Assembly: GCA_003290165.1 (NCBI GenBank)
Contig: QNQO01000520.1
Span: forward strand, 662,733 to 726,732
Length of the DNA: 64,000 bases
Direction of reading: 5' to 3'
DNA from: Berberis thunbergii
Taxonomy: Eukaryota; Streptophyta; Magnoliopsida; Ranunculales; Berberidaceae
Shown: in pieces, positions 11,266-20,565 of the stretch
How positions within the stretch are numbered: the stretch's first letter is position 1
Layout of the letters: every line of letters starts with the position of its first letter
Translations under genes and position numbers: made by a program
Notes under the pieces: model-generated
What the model saw: the letters and a program-made list of their open reading frames with translations, nothing else
What the model was told of the DNA's origin: nothing
Databases searched by the model: none

Positions 11266-11705
11266 AAATGGAATCCTCCAACTGCCCTCGGTTCACTCTT
11301 AATTTTGATGGTTCTAGCTTAGTTAGTTCGGGACCCAACCATCGCCAGAGGTATATTCGAGATCAAGATGGGCGATTTATATTGTTGGTTTTAATAGATT
11401 ACATTCCATGCTACTAATAACAAAGCTGAAGAAATGGCCATAATGCTTGGCGTTACTTGCAATTTCTAAAGGAATTACGCATTTGATCATACAATCTGAT
11501 TCTAATGTGGTGCACAGGAATTGAAAGCATTGATGGAGACTCAATAGACTAGTACTCCAACACACCGAGCTCCTCATCCTCTAATAATGGCATCCAGCTC
11601 AGTGATTCTCAATTCAATGGTTTTGTTGACTACATTTTGTAGATGGAGCTTGAACATCCCTATTGTGAAGGCAATCAGATTCCAGACTGGTTGGCAAAGC
11701 AATAA
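11266..11705 (+). pseudogene. RNase H domain of a non-LTR retroelement (RVT_3 type), broken
   Basis: Read across frames the order is WNPPTA, NFDGSS, an ARGIFRDQDGRF segment, NNKAEEMAIMLGV and, at the end, EGNQIPDWLAKQ followed by a stop at 11703-11705. This is the order seen in plant RVT_3 RNase H domains (W-x-P-P, the first catalytic Asp in the FDGS motif, the Glu in KAEE, the A-D-x-L-A-like end). At least one frameshift and several stops break it, so it is dead. It directly precedes element A. Confidence 0.6.
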
Positions 11706-11819
11706 ATGTAATTTTGGTTCTTTCATGTATGTTATTTAAATAGAATTCCACCAGCTATTTTTGGCTGATTATATGAAAAATCTTTTCCCGCGCATATATA
11801 ATATATTCCCAATGTAAAT

Positions 11820-12259
11820 TGATGCGTCCAAATCTCGTCATCTTGTTAGTTTGATCTGCAAAACAGATGTTAGACTACCGCCCGAAGGCACTCTGATACT
11901 TAAGTTAGCAACTTTGTTTGAAGAAGGAAGTAAATCTGAACAAAACTCAGTTAAAGTTGCATACCATGATCAATTGTTCCCTTCCCTTTACCTTTATGAA
12001 GAGGTGTCCGTGGAGGTGTAATTTTCTCCACAACTCTTTTCTTATATAATGTTTCTCTTCTCTATGAAAGAACTCGTGCGGGCTAGAATTTGGGCTTTGA
12101 TTACAACTTTTTATGATGGGCCCTGTTTGGGCTTTTATGACTGGTTTTGCCTTCTTAGGTTTTATGAGCTGGCTCGGTAGGTGGGGTACTTGATCCTCGT
12201 GATGGATGTTTTTTGCCATGTGTACGGCTGTGATGGTGGTTTATTTTCATGTATAATTA
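11820..12259 (-). repeat. 3' LTR of element A
   Basis: Starts TGATGCGTCCAAATC on plus and ends GTATAATTA. It aligns with 18792-19329 but lacks the hairpin block and a stretch near 18985-19070 of the other copy. Confidence 0.8.
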
Positions 12260-12275
12260 GCTACTCCCCCCTTAG
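12260..12275 (-). other. Polypurine tract of element A
   Basis: On minus, AAGGGGGGAGTAGC lies directly against the 3' LTR, the usual place for the plus-strand primer in LTR elements. B1 (20270), B2 (24458), the inner end at 28000 and its copy near 40045 have matching tracts. Confidence 0.7.
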
Positions 12276-12486
12276 TTAGTGGGTATGCTGATGTGGCCAT
12301 TAATTTCATGACAGTTGGTCTTTCAATTTCATCATTGCCTTATATTTAATGTTGTCAGCAACTTTTGGTGGGTTGGTGTCTCGATTTTTCACTCACTTGT
12401 TCATTTTTGTGCACATTTTTTAGGATTTCGCGTAGCCATCATATCCCGCACGCCATCCCATGAGTAGTCCTTTCATTGCTTGGTTC

Positions 12487-12494
12487 TATATAAG
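12487..12494 (+). promoter_or_regulatory. TATA-like box before the antisense ORF of A
   Basis: TATATAAG lies about 100 bp upstream of the ATG at 12595. B1 and B2 have TATA-like boxes at the same relative place (20437 and 24619), which supports a real antisense promoter. Confidence 0.45.
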
Positions 12495-12594
12495 GGGAAT
12501 GATGGGTTTGTTTTCCCTGTTTACCCTATCTTTAAAATTAGGGGTTTTTTCTTCTTTTATTTTTTTCGTTCTCCTTGCTTCTCCATTTCTAGCG

Positions 12595-14840
12595 ATGTCT
12601 GTTGGCGATAAACTAAGTGGTAAGGCGCTAACTACTTGTGAAGCTTATTTTTCTCCCAAATAAGTTTCTCAAGTGACGTTGGACAACCTTCGTCCTGACT
12701 ATAATTTGCCACCCAACCTCGAGATTATTTTACCTAGACAGAACGAATAGTCCTTGTCGTCCAAGGTTCAGGTACATTACACTATATCCGTGCATGTTTT
12801 CTTCTGGCCTTCTATTCTCAGTTCTAGAGTTGTTTTAGGAGTATCTGGATTTTTGGGCATTCCTTCTGCCCAAATGGGTCCCAATGGTTGGAGGGTCATG
12901 GTTTCTTCTTATGCGAGGGCTATTCTATCCGACATTCCATTAACTGTTAAAGTTCTACATTCGGTGATTGGTCTGATGGTGACCAAGGATATCTGCTTCC
13001 TCCATTCCCCTGCCAGTTTCGGAAAGCTTAATGATGACATTCGAGAGTGGTCGAGGTCTAGTTTTATGCTTATGTTAACTCTTGCTACTTCCAATTGCGA
13101 GGTCGTCTGATTTTGCGATCGTTTTGACTTCCTAACAAGCAGAGGGATCTACAATTGATTGCGGAGGAGCGAAGGGTCAGTGACCAATTCTTGAAGCTTC
13201 TCGAGTTCCCTATGGAGGCATTTCTCTCCGAGGACATCTTGGAGTGTAGCGGTTTGTACACTATGAAGAAAAGGAGTGATCCTTGCTAACTAAATCCTGA
13301 GCTGAGGAAATTGTCTCTTGCGCTGCTCTTACTAGCGTTAGTGGTACTAGCATTGATTGGGAAGTGAGTTCGGATAGGTGTGTTACGGATCTCGATGCTC
13401 CTATCAATGTCATTGGCTCGACTTCTAGGAAGAGGAAGCTTCGAGGCCTGCTAGTATGTCGAAGCGATTGTTGGTAGACCCTGGTCGGGTTTCGAAGAAT
13501 AAACGACTCTCTACTCATGGTGCTGCTCAGACTGCATCTCGTCCGAGTCCTTTTGGAAAGGATGTTTCGAAAGAGGATCGTGCATCCCTCGAGAAGGTTG
13601 AGGATATGAGGTTGGTGCTGAAGAGGAGCGAGAAAGAGACAACTTATCTGTTGGACGATAATGAAAATAAGATTTTTTCGCCTATGGTGTTCGAACTTTG
13701 TTGAATGGTTTAACGACGATCCTCGGGCTATCGATGATAAGATGCTCTAGTTGGCTGGGGAGCAATCTAAAGAGGTTGTCATTAGTGGTCAGATTTTCCA
13801 AAGTTCTTCCTCTTCGGTCTCCTTCTATTAATGTCAGTGACATGGTCGAAATCTTAGTTTCTTATCCCGCTCGTTTGGACTCCTTTGTTCCTGCTGCCAC
13901 TACTACTTGTTCTGCTCCTGCCATGGTTGCTCCGCGCTGGAATAGTAAGAATGGTTTTTCTGTTGTTACTACTGTTCCGCAAGCCCTTTCGATTGTTGGG
14001 GTGGTTCTTGTGTGCTTTCAGATCCTCGTGTTTTTAATCCATGAGTTAGCTGAACTGAGCCTAGCTCGGAAGATATCCGTATCAAGTCAGACGAAAAGTT
14101 TTGCTGGTTTACTCAGCTTGACGTGCAAGATGGCGCGCAGGCTGATAAATGAATGGCACGGGCAGTTAGTGGAAAGATCTTCGATGCCTGTTCTTGGATT
14201 CAAGCGCTCATCTTGTTTATGATCTTAAGCAAATAATGGATGTGATGAATCATCTCACTTATGCAGGGGTGATGGGTTCTTGTCGTGATCAGGTTGTTTT
14301 TCTGAGAGAAAGTTAGCAGCGCTGTTGCTGGTATTTTCTTAGGTCCTTTCCCAATTCGACGTGTTGAAAGCACGATGCGCAGAGTTGGATGAAATTGTCG
14401 GGGTTGCTCGGGCCTCGTTGATTGAAGTGGAAAGTGCGTGGGATCAGTCTGTAGTTGAGCTCAAGTCCTTGAGGACCAAGTTGGATGGGGTCAGTGCCTC
14501 TTTGCGTGATGTGGAGAAGGAGCTATCTGCCGAGAAGGCAGCTTATGGTGAGGTTGCATGTGTTGTGATTGAGCAATTCGTTAATCGTGATAATGCTGAG
14601 AAACGGGTGGAGCAGTTGACAGCTGCGCTCAACAAGGTCAAGGGAAACACTTCTGTTATTCTTACCACCGCTGAGGACGACTTGATGCGGCAAAAAGCGA
14701 ACTTGCTACTGCCAAGGACAAGCTTCGCATTGCGGAGTTTGAAGATTGGAAACGAGTTGTTGATGAGTGGATTGAGCTTCTTGATTATATCGAGGGGCTC
14801 AATGTAGATTTGTCTAAGTACCGCCACTTGGTTGATTAAG
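12595..14840 (+). pseudogene. Antisense extra ORF of element A: Transposase_28-like plus coiled coil
   Basis: From ATG 12595 one frame runs to 13110 with only two stops (near 12661 and 12748). It holds LDNLRPDYNLPPN and then a VSGFLGIPSAQMGPNGWRVM segment that fits the putative gypsy-type transposon domain (Transposase_28, PF04195). Further on, in shifted frames, comes a Ser/Arg-rich linker (13456-13704) and a heptad-rich coiled coil (14361-14700, for example LKSLRTKLDGVSASLRDVEK). Extra ORFs, some antisense, are known from the Tat lineage of Ty3/gypsy elements, and their function is unknown. A possible 3' processing signal is at about 15035. Several frameshifts make it inactive. Confidence 0.6.
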
Positions 14841-15299
14841 CTTTCGAAGATGATGATAGTGAATAAGGTGCCCCAGACCCTTCGAGCACTCCAGTGGTTG
14901 AAGAACCATTTCTTCCTTCTCTTTTCGCATAGAGAGCTTCACCCCCTTTTACAGATGATGTTGCCAACGATGTTGTGGTTGCCTCTATTTCATCCCCTAC
15001 TCCTTTATCTTCTTCTCTGGTGTAACAAAATAGTTTTATTAATGAAAAGAACTTCCCTTTTTGGTATTATTATTTGCATGTTTTTGCATCGTATTCGTAA
15101 TTTGTCTTGTTGACTCGTTGCATGTTGTTTGTACCCTTTTTAGGTCAGTCGTAGTTGTTGAAGTAATTTGTACTGCGTATCTCCAGTTTGATTTTTTTTT
15201 CTGCTAGCCAGAGGGCCTTTACGACTACATTTTTTATCATGCCTGAATTTCTTGACATGAATTCCTTTATGGCTATTTTTATGATTTGACGCATTGGTT

Positions 15300-16440
15300 G
15301 CCTTGAAGTGGGTTGAATTTATCCTTTCTTCCTAATGTGTTGGAGCTTTATTCAAGCAAGTTGGCTTTTTTGTCTCAACTTTTTCTTCATATTGGTTGTC
15401 ACGAAGCTTTTATGAGAAAGTTGGTTTGTTCGTCCACCTTTTACTTCGTTTGTTTGATGTGCTAGTCGACCCAAAGATTTTTATTTGAGTAATTTGGCTC
15501 GTTTGTCCAACTTTTACTTGTTGGCTCGGTGTACTGGTTGACCTGAAGTTCTTTATTTGAGTAAGTTGACTCACTTCATTCAGCTTTTACTTTGTTGGTT
15601 AGACATACTAGTCAACCCGAAGTTGTTTTTTAACTAAGTTGACTTGTTTGTCCCAATTTATACTTCGTTGGTTTGACGTGCTAGTTGACCCGAAACTCTT
15701 TGAATTAAACTGGCTTGTTCGTCAAATTCTTACTTCGTTGTTTGACGTAATAGTCAACCCGAAGTTGCTTTTTAACTAAGTTGACTTGTTTGTCCAATTT
15801 TCACTTTGTTGGTTCGACGTACTAGTCGACCCGAAGCTCTTTGAATTAAGTTGACTCGTTCGTCCAACTCTTACTTTGTTGGTTTGATGTACTAGTCAAC
15901 CCTAAGTTGTTTTTTAACTAAGTTGATTTGTTTGTCCAACTTTCACTTCATTAGTTCAACGTACTAGTCGACCCGAAGCTCTTTGAATTAAATTGACTCG
16001 TTCATCCAACTCTTACTTCATTGGTTTGACGTACTAGTCAACCCAAAGTTGTTTTTTAACTAAGTTGACTTTTTTTGTCAAACTTTTACTTCGTTGGTTC
16101 GACGTAGTAGTCGACCTGAAGCTCTATGAATTAAATTGACTCGTCCGTCCAACTCTTACTTCATTGGTAGTCAACCCGAAGTTACTTTTTAACTAAGTTG
16201 ACTTGTTTGTCCAACTTTCACTTCATTGGTTCGACACACTAGTTGATCTGAAGCTCTTTGAATTAAGTTGACTCGTTCGTCCAACTCTTACTTCGATGGT
16301 TTGATGTACTAGTCAACCCGAAGTTGTTTTTTAACTAAGTTGATTTTTTGTCCAATTTTCACTTCGTTGGTTTGATGTACTAGTCGACCCAAATCTCTTT
16401 GAAATAAGTTGACTCGTTCGTCCAACTTTTACTTCGTGGT
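15300..16440. repeat. Tandem array of about 71-bp monomers in a 142-bp higher-order unit
   Basis: Two monomer types alternate. One contains TTTTTAACTAAGTTGACTTG and the other CTCTTTGAATTAAGTTGACT. Both share the sequence around GTACTAGTCRACCCGAAG. The first type recurs near 15630, 15772, 15913, 16053, 16187 and 16327, a spacing of about 141 bp. The left end (15300-15480) is more divergent. The array stands where pol would be expected. Confidence 0.9.
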
Positions 16441-16858
16441 TGATCAGAATAGAAGTTTACCATATATATCCGACTCATGTCCTGATTTATTTTGGCTTGA
16501 TATGCTGATTGCTCTCTATTGTCGAGTTTTGATGCCTTTATTCTATTGTCCATGCGTAAGATAGGGATTTTGAACTTGTAATTTTGTTGATATTTTTTTC
16601 TCGATATTCTGACCAACCCTAGTGATTGTTCTTCTAGAAAAGTTATGCTAGATTGTAGAGTGGTTTGCTTCGTTCTTCTAACCATTGCTTGGTTGATGTC
16701 GATCCTTGTGTTGTTATAGATTTACATATTTGCTGCTTTGTCAAGCATAACTTATGTCTTCAAGTCGCCCGATTTGCTATTGGTTATGTTTTGTCATTCG
16801 TTGGATATGTTATTGTAGTTAATAGACTCATAGTGCTTTCTATCTCGGTAACTGAGCA

Positions 16859-16960
16859 CTATTCAATTGTTCGATCATGCTCACATCAGCGCCAAATTTT
16901 CCAATCATGCTCACATCAACACCGAATTGTCCAATCATGCTTGCATCAGCACCAACTGTA
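16859..16960. repeat. Short tandem repeat, three units of about 31 bp
   Basis: Three copies built on TCATGCTCACATCAGCACC and CAATTGTCCAA lie in the spacer between the 142-bp array and gag of element A. Confidence 0.75.
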
Positions 16961-17253
16961 GAGGTTTAATTGAGTTTGTTGTCATTAATTTCGTTGTTAG
17001 TAATATGGGTTGTGCTTGCATCCGTCAGTAGGGTGTTTGAATTGTGTTAGTTGATTGGTGCAAGCTTTTCCATGTTCTTTTCTATGAATCAGTAAAATGG
17101 TTTGTTTGGTTTTGTTTGGTGTTAGTACTTCTACTTTGATATAGATTACCTCGAGTAGGAGGTGTTTCTGGCTGCTTCTTCAGTTGGGTTGATCGTTTTG
17201 TTCCCTCCGGCCATGCATTGTAGGGCGTATATTAGTTCCCTAGGCTATTTTAT

Positions 17254-18700
17254 TTATCCCGTAGTGGTATTTGCCTTTTCTTTTCCTTTGAGCTGCTTGT
17301 CTAGCATTCCGATGAATTCGTTGAGTCGTCCTCTCTGAACCCAATGCTTAATTTCTTCTTTTAGATTGTAGCAGTCTTCGGTATCGTGCACGTGATCCTT
17401 GTGGAAGGAACAATATTTGCTTTTGTCTCTTATTTCTGGGTCTCTTCTCATTCTGAGTGACCAGTTGACATCTTCCCATTTCGCCATGTGTTTCAGTATA
17501 TTGACCCGATTAATTTTCTAGGTTGTGTATGACTTGTATGTCTTTTTCATTACACTTGTTACCCGCTCGTGTCTGGGCCTTGCTGACTGCAGTTTCCAGG
17601 ACTCTTGCTGGTTGGATTCGAGCCTCCTATTATACTGATGGCTCTTCGACTAAATGCTATCCTTTTGGCGTCCGTCGTCTCTTCTTCTTTCCTCCCTCAT
17701 TTCCCACTTCTTTGAGCGATTTTCTCTTTCTTGGTCATTTTTCTTCCTGGCAGCTTTCACCTCCTCGAGAGAAATGTGTTTTTGGGCGGTTTTCAACAGT
17801 GTGGCCATGCTTTTTGGGGGTTCCTAGTTGAGAACATAAAAAATGCCATCTTTTCAACTCGGCAGTGAAAGTAGCAATGGTCGTGTCATCGCTGCATCCA
17901 TCGATCATTGTCAGCTCATTAGTGAAACGAGTAATGTATTCCCTTATTGTCTCCTCAGAATTTTGTTTGATGTGAAGGAGGTAGTGTGCTCCTTTCCTCA
18001 TTCATTGACTTCGGATGAATCTTGTGATAAAGGCGGTGGCTAGTGCCTGGAAGGAGTCTATTGACCTCGGTGGTAAGCTGTTGAACCGGTTCATTGCTGT
18101 AGAGGTTAGACTAGTCAAAAATGTTTTGCATAAGATTGACTCTGTAGTCTCCTTTAACGCCATCATGTGGTGAAAATGTCGCAAATGGTATGTTGGGTCG
18201 ATGGTGCCATCATATCCTTCGGACTTTGGTGGGGTGAATTTCTTTGGCATGGGAGTTATCATGAGGGTGTCAGAAAATGGCGGCTTGGCTAGTTCGTATA
18301 ATATATTGTGATCCGTGACTTTGATCTTGAACGGGATTTCAGTAGGTGTTCCGTTGTTTTGTGGAGTCTTACCCTAGGGAAGTTCATTGCTTTTGAGATT
18401 TCCCTAATCTGCAGGAACCTCATCATTTTCTCAAGTTCGGTTGGTAGAGTTTTGCTAGGGCGGTGCTTGGATAGGGTCGGCTGATTGAATGCGCTATTAA
18501 GTGAGTTTTTCCAACATTTTTGTCATGTGGTTCATTTGGATCGTAAGCAGATATACCCGAGGGTCAATAGCAGTGTTGCCGGATGTCTAGGTTGTCTAAG
18601 CTACTGCATGTTGTGGATCTTGACTGTCTGGTGCAATTGGCCTGGTGGTCACTGCTGGATCTCGATCGCGAACTGTGGCCTGTTGATCATTATGATGGCC
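17254..18700 (-). pseudogene. Gag of element A, broken
   Basis: In order on minus: LYELAKPPFSDTLMITPMPK, a YDGTIDPTYHLRHF segment, FNSLPPRSIDSFQALATAFI and IREYITRFTNELTMIDGCSD, which together are the Retrotrans_gag (PF03732) capsid region. After a linker comes a C-x2-H-x4-H-x4-C knuckle (CSFHKDHVHDTEDCYNL) and then HWVQRGRLNEFIG. This knuckle form is typical of Tat-type gag. Frameshifts near 17735 and 18001 split it. A stop follows shortly after the knuckle, and there is no protease after it, unlike C, B2 and B3. Confidence 0.8.
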
Positions 18701-18777
18701 TGTCGATCATTGATCAGATCTTAGTGAATTTTGTTACTGTGGATCTTCTTTTAGAAAGGAAAATTGTCATTCCTCAC

Positions 18778-18791
18778 GGACGGCGCCAGAC
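18778..18791 (-). other. Primer binding site of element A
   Basis: Directly after the 5' LTR on minus lies TCTGGCGCCGTCC. TGGCGCCGT matches the complement of the 3' end of plant tRNA-Asp as I remember it (TGGCGCCGTTGCC), used by many Tat and Athila elements. Confidence 0.65.
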
Positions 18792-19329
18792 TGATGCGTC
18801 CAAATCTTTTCCTCCTGTTAGCTTGACCTGCAAAACAGATGTTAGACTGCCAAAGACCACCTTTTTGGTGGTCGAAGGCACTCCGATGCTTAAGTCAACA
18901 ATTCTATTTGAAAAAAGAAGTAAATTGGGACAAAAGTAAGTTAAAGTTGCATACCTTGATCGATTGTTCCCTTTACCTTTTATAATGGTCGTGGTTAATT
19001 CTCCGCGTGACTTAAGCATGTGAGGCACAATGAAAGGAGATGTTCCTCGTAATAGTCTCCTCCTTTATGAAGATGTCTCTGTGGAGGCGTAACTTCCTGC
19101 ATGACTCTTTTCTTGTCTAACATTTCTCTTCTTTATGAGAAAACTTGTGCGGGCTTGGATTTTGGCCTTGATTACGACTTATTCTGATGGGCGTTGTTTG
19201 TGCTTTTATGATTGGTTTTGCATCCTTGGTTTTATGACCTGGCCTGGTAGGTGGGGTACTTGATCCTCGTGATGTGTGCTTTCTGCCACGTGTACGACTG
19301 TGATGACAGTCTATTTTGATGTATCATCA
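18792..19329 (-). repeat. 5' LTR of element A
   Basis: 538 bp. Starts TGATGCGTCC and ends GATGTATCATCA on plus. It contains a hairpin GACCACCTTTTTGGTGGTC followed by GGCACTCCGATGCTTAAGTC, shared with the B and C LTRs. Confidence 0.8.
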
Positions 19330-19598
19330 AGTATCATTCAAATGGTGTGTTAAAAAAACTATAGTAGTGTAGTGTGCCCATCTAATTTTCTAATACCTTA
19401 TTTAAATGTTCTAAGACTCTCATTGTTTTTCTGCGATTTTCAAGAAAGACTTGTGGATAGATTGAGGAGTTGTATCATACATATGCTTTTGAAAATGGTG
19501 GTCCATTGTGTTGTACTAATGCTTTGTAGTGACTACTGTAATGTCTAATAAGGTATTTTTAAATACCAAGAATTTATGGTTCAAAAAGGTAAGGAGGA
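19330..19598. other. Spacer between elements A and B1
   Basis: 270 bp of AT-rich DNA. A plus-strand stretch (about 19440-19500) looks faintly coding, but I cannot place it. No TIR or duplication is visible. Confidence 0.4.
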
Positions 19599-20269
19599 TG
19601 ATGTAGTCGAATCCTGTTCTCATTGACCTTGAAGTGCACAGGTAACACACGTGAGCCAAGGACCACCATTGTGGTGGTCGATGGCGCTCCGATGCTAAAG
19701 TCAAATAAGGCTTGAGAAATACTTAAAGTTGTCAATTGAGTTTTGTAGCGTACCTTTGTTCATCAACCCTGTGTCTTATTTATAATCGAGAGTCCTTGTT
19801 CAGTTACGCTTTTGGTGGCGTAGTTTAGGGAAATGGACCTTGCTGGTGATCATTTCCTAGTAGGGAGTCGTTCATGTAGGAGAGTTTCCCTACACGACTT
19901 GTGCTCTTAGATTTGCTGGAGAGATTTCCCTTTTTGAGTGTTGTCCATGCAAGGAAGTTTCCATGCGCGACTTATACTCCTACGTTTGTTTCTTAGTCAA
20001 ACCTAATGTATTGTTGGCCTACCCTTCTTAGGTCGATCCCCTAGATACTTGCTTGATTAGGCCTTACAGGTATTGGGCTTGACCATGTGATGTGTGGGCT
20101 TAGTATGGCGCTGCAATTTGGATCCAACCTTTTGGATTCTATTAATATGGGATTATTATTGCATGGGCTTTGCCAAATTGGGTGGTTAAACATACCCGCT
20201 TTGCTCTGCTGACGAGATCATCGTGACACGAGTACGATGCGGATTAAATGAAGGTTTGATGTATCATAA
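19599..20269 (-). repeat. LTR of B1
   Basis: Starts TGATGTAGTCGAATCC and ends GATGTATCATAA, where other copies have CATCA. It is homologous to the LTRs at 23759, 31653 and 43647, and the GACCACCATTGTGGTGGTC hairpin is clear here. Confidence 0.85.
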
Positions 20270-20565
20270 GCTACTCCCCCGAGTTGGTGAGCCAGTTAGT
20301 CGGTCCATCAAGTCATATCATAGAGGACTTGAGCGGTCATGATTTGTTTGAGTTTGAATCGTCTCCTTGAGCGGCACGCTTCATTAATTGGGCATGCGTC
20401 CGCTCGAAAAAAGAAAAAGTTTAGAACTTTGTTTTCTATATAGATCCCTTTCTTTGCAGAGTTTATTTTTTTACTCTTCGATCTTAGAGACTCTGCTTTG
20501 TCATTTAGCTTTTCATGCTTTTGACTTTGCTTAACTTTCGTGATCGAAAGTTTGTACTTTCTTCC

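Larger units (their letters stand above)
11820..19329 (-). mobile_element. Gypsy element A (Tat-like, non-autonomous)
   Basis: LTRs at 11820-12259 (3' in element sense) and 18792-19329 (5') frame 6.5 kb of internal DNA. In element order it has a primer site, gag on minus, a tandem-repeat block, an extra ORF on plus (antisense), a polypurine tract and the 3' LTR. I see no protease, reverse transcriptase or integrase. The flanking bases (TAAAT and AGTAT) do not form a duplication, and the left LTR has lost about 100 bp, so the element is old or rearranged. Confidence 0.75.

Noticed and set aside
12260..12275. CTACTCCCCC as a transcription factor site of the antisense ORF
   Set aside because: It directly borders the 3' LTR and is simply the polypurine tract read from the other strand.
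15300..16440. CRISPR-like array
   Set aside because: Repeats abut without unique spacers and the genome is a plant nucleus.
11815..19334. Target duplication for element A
   Set aside because: TAAAT on the left and AGTAT on the right do not match even allowing transitions.
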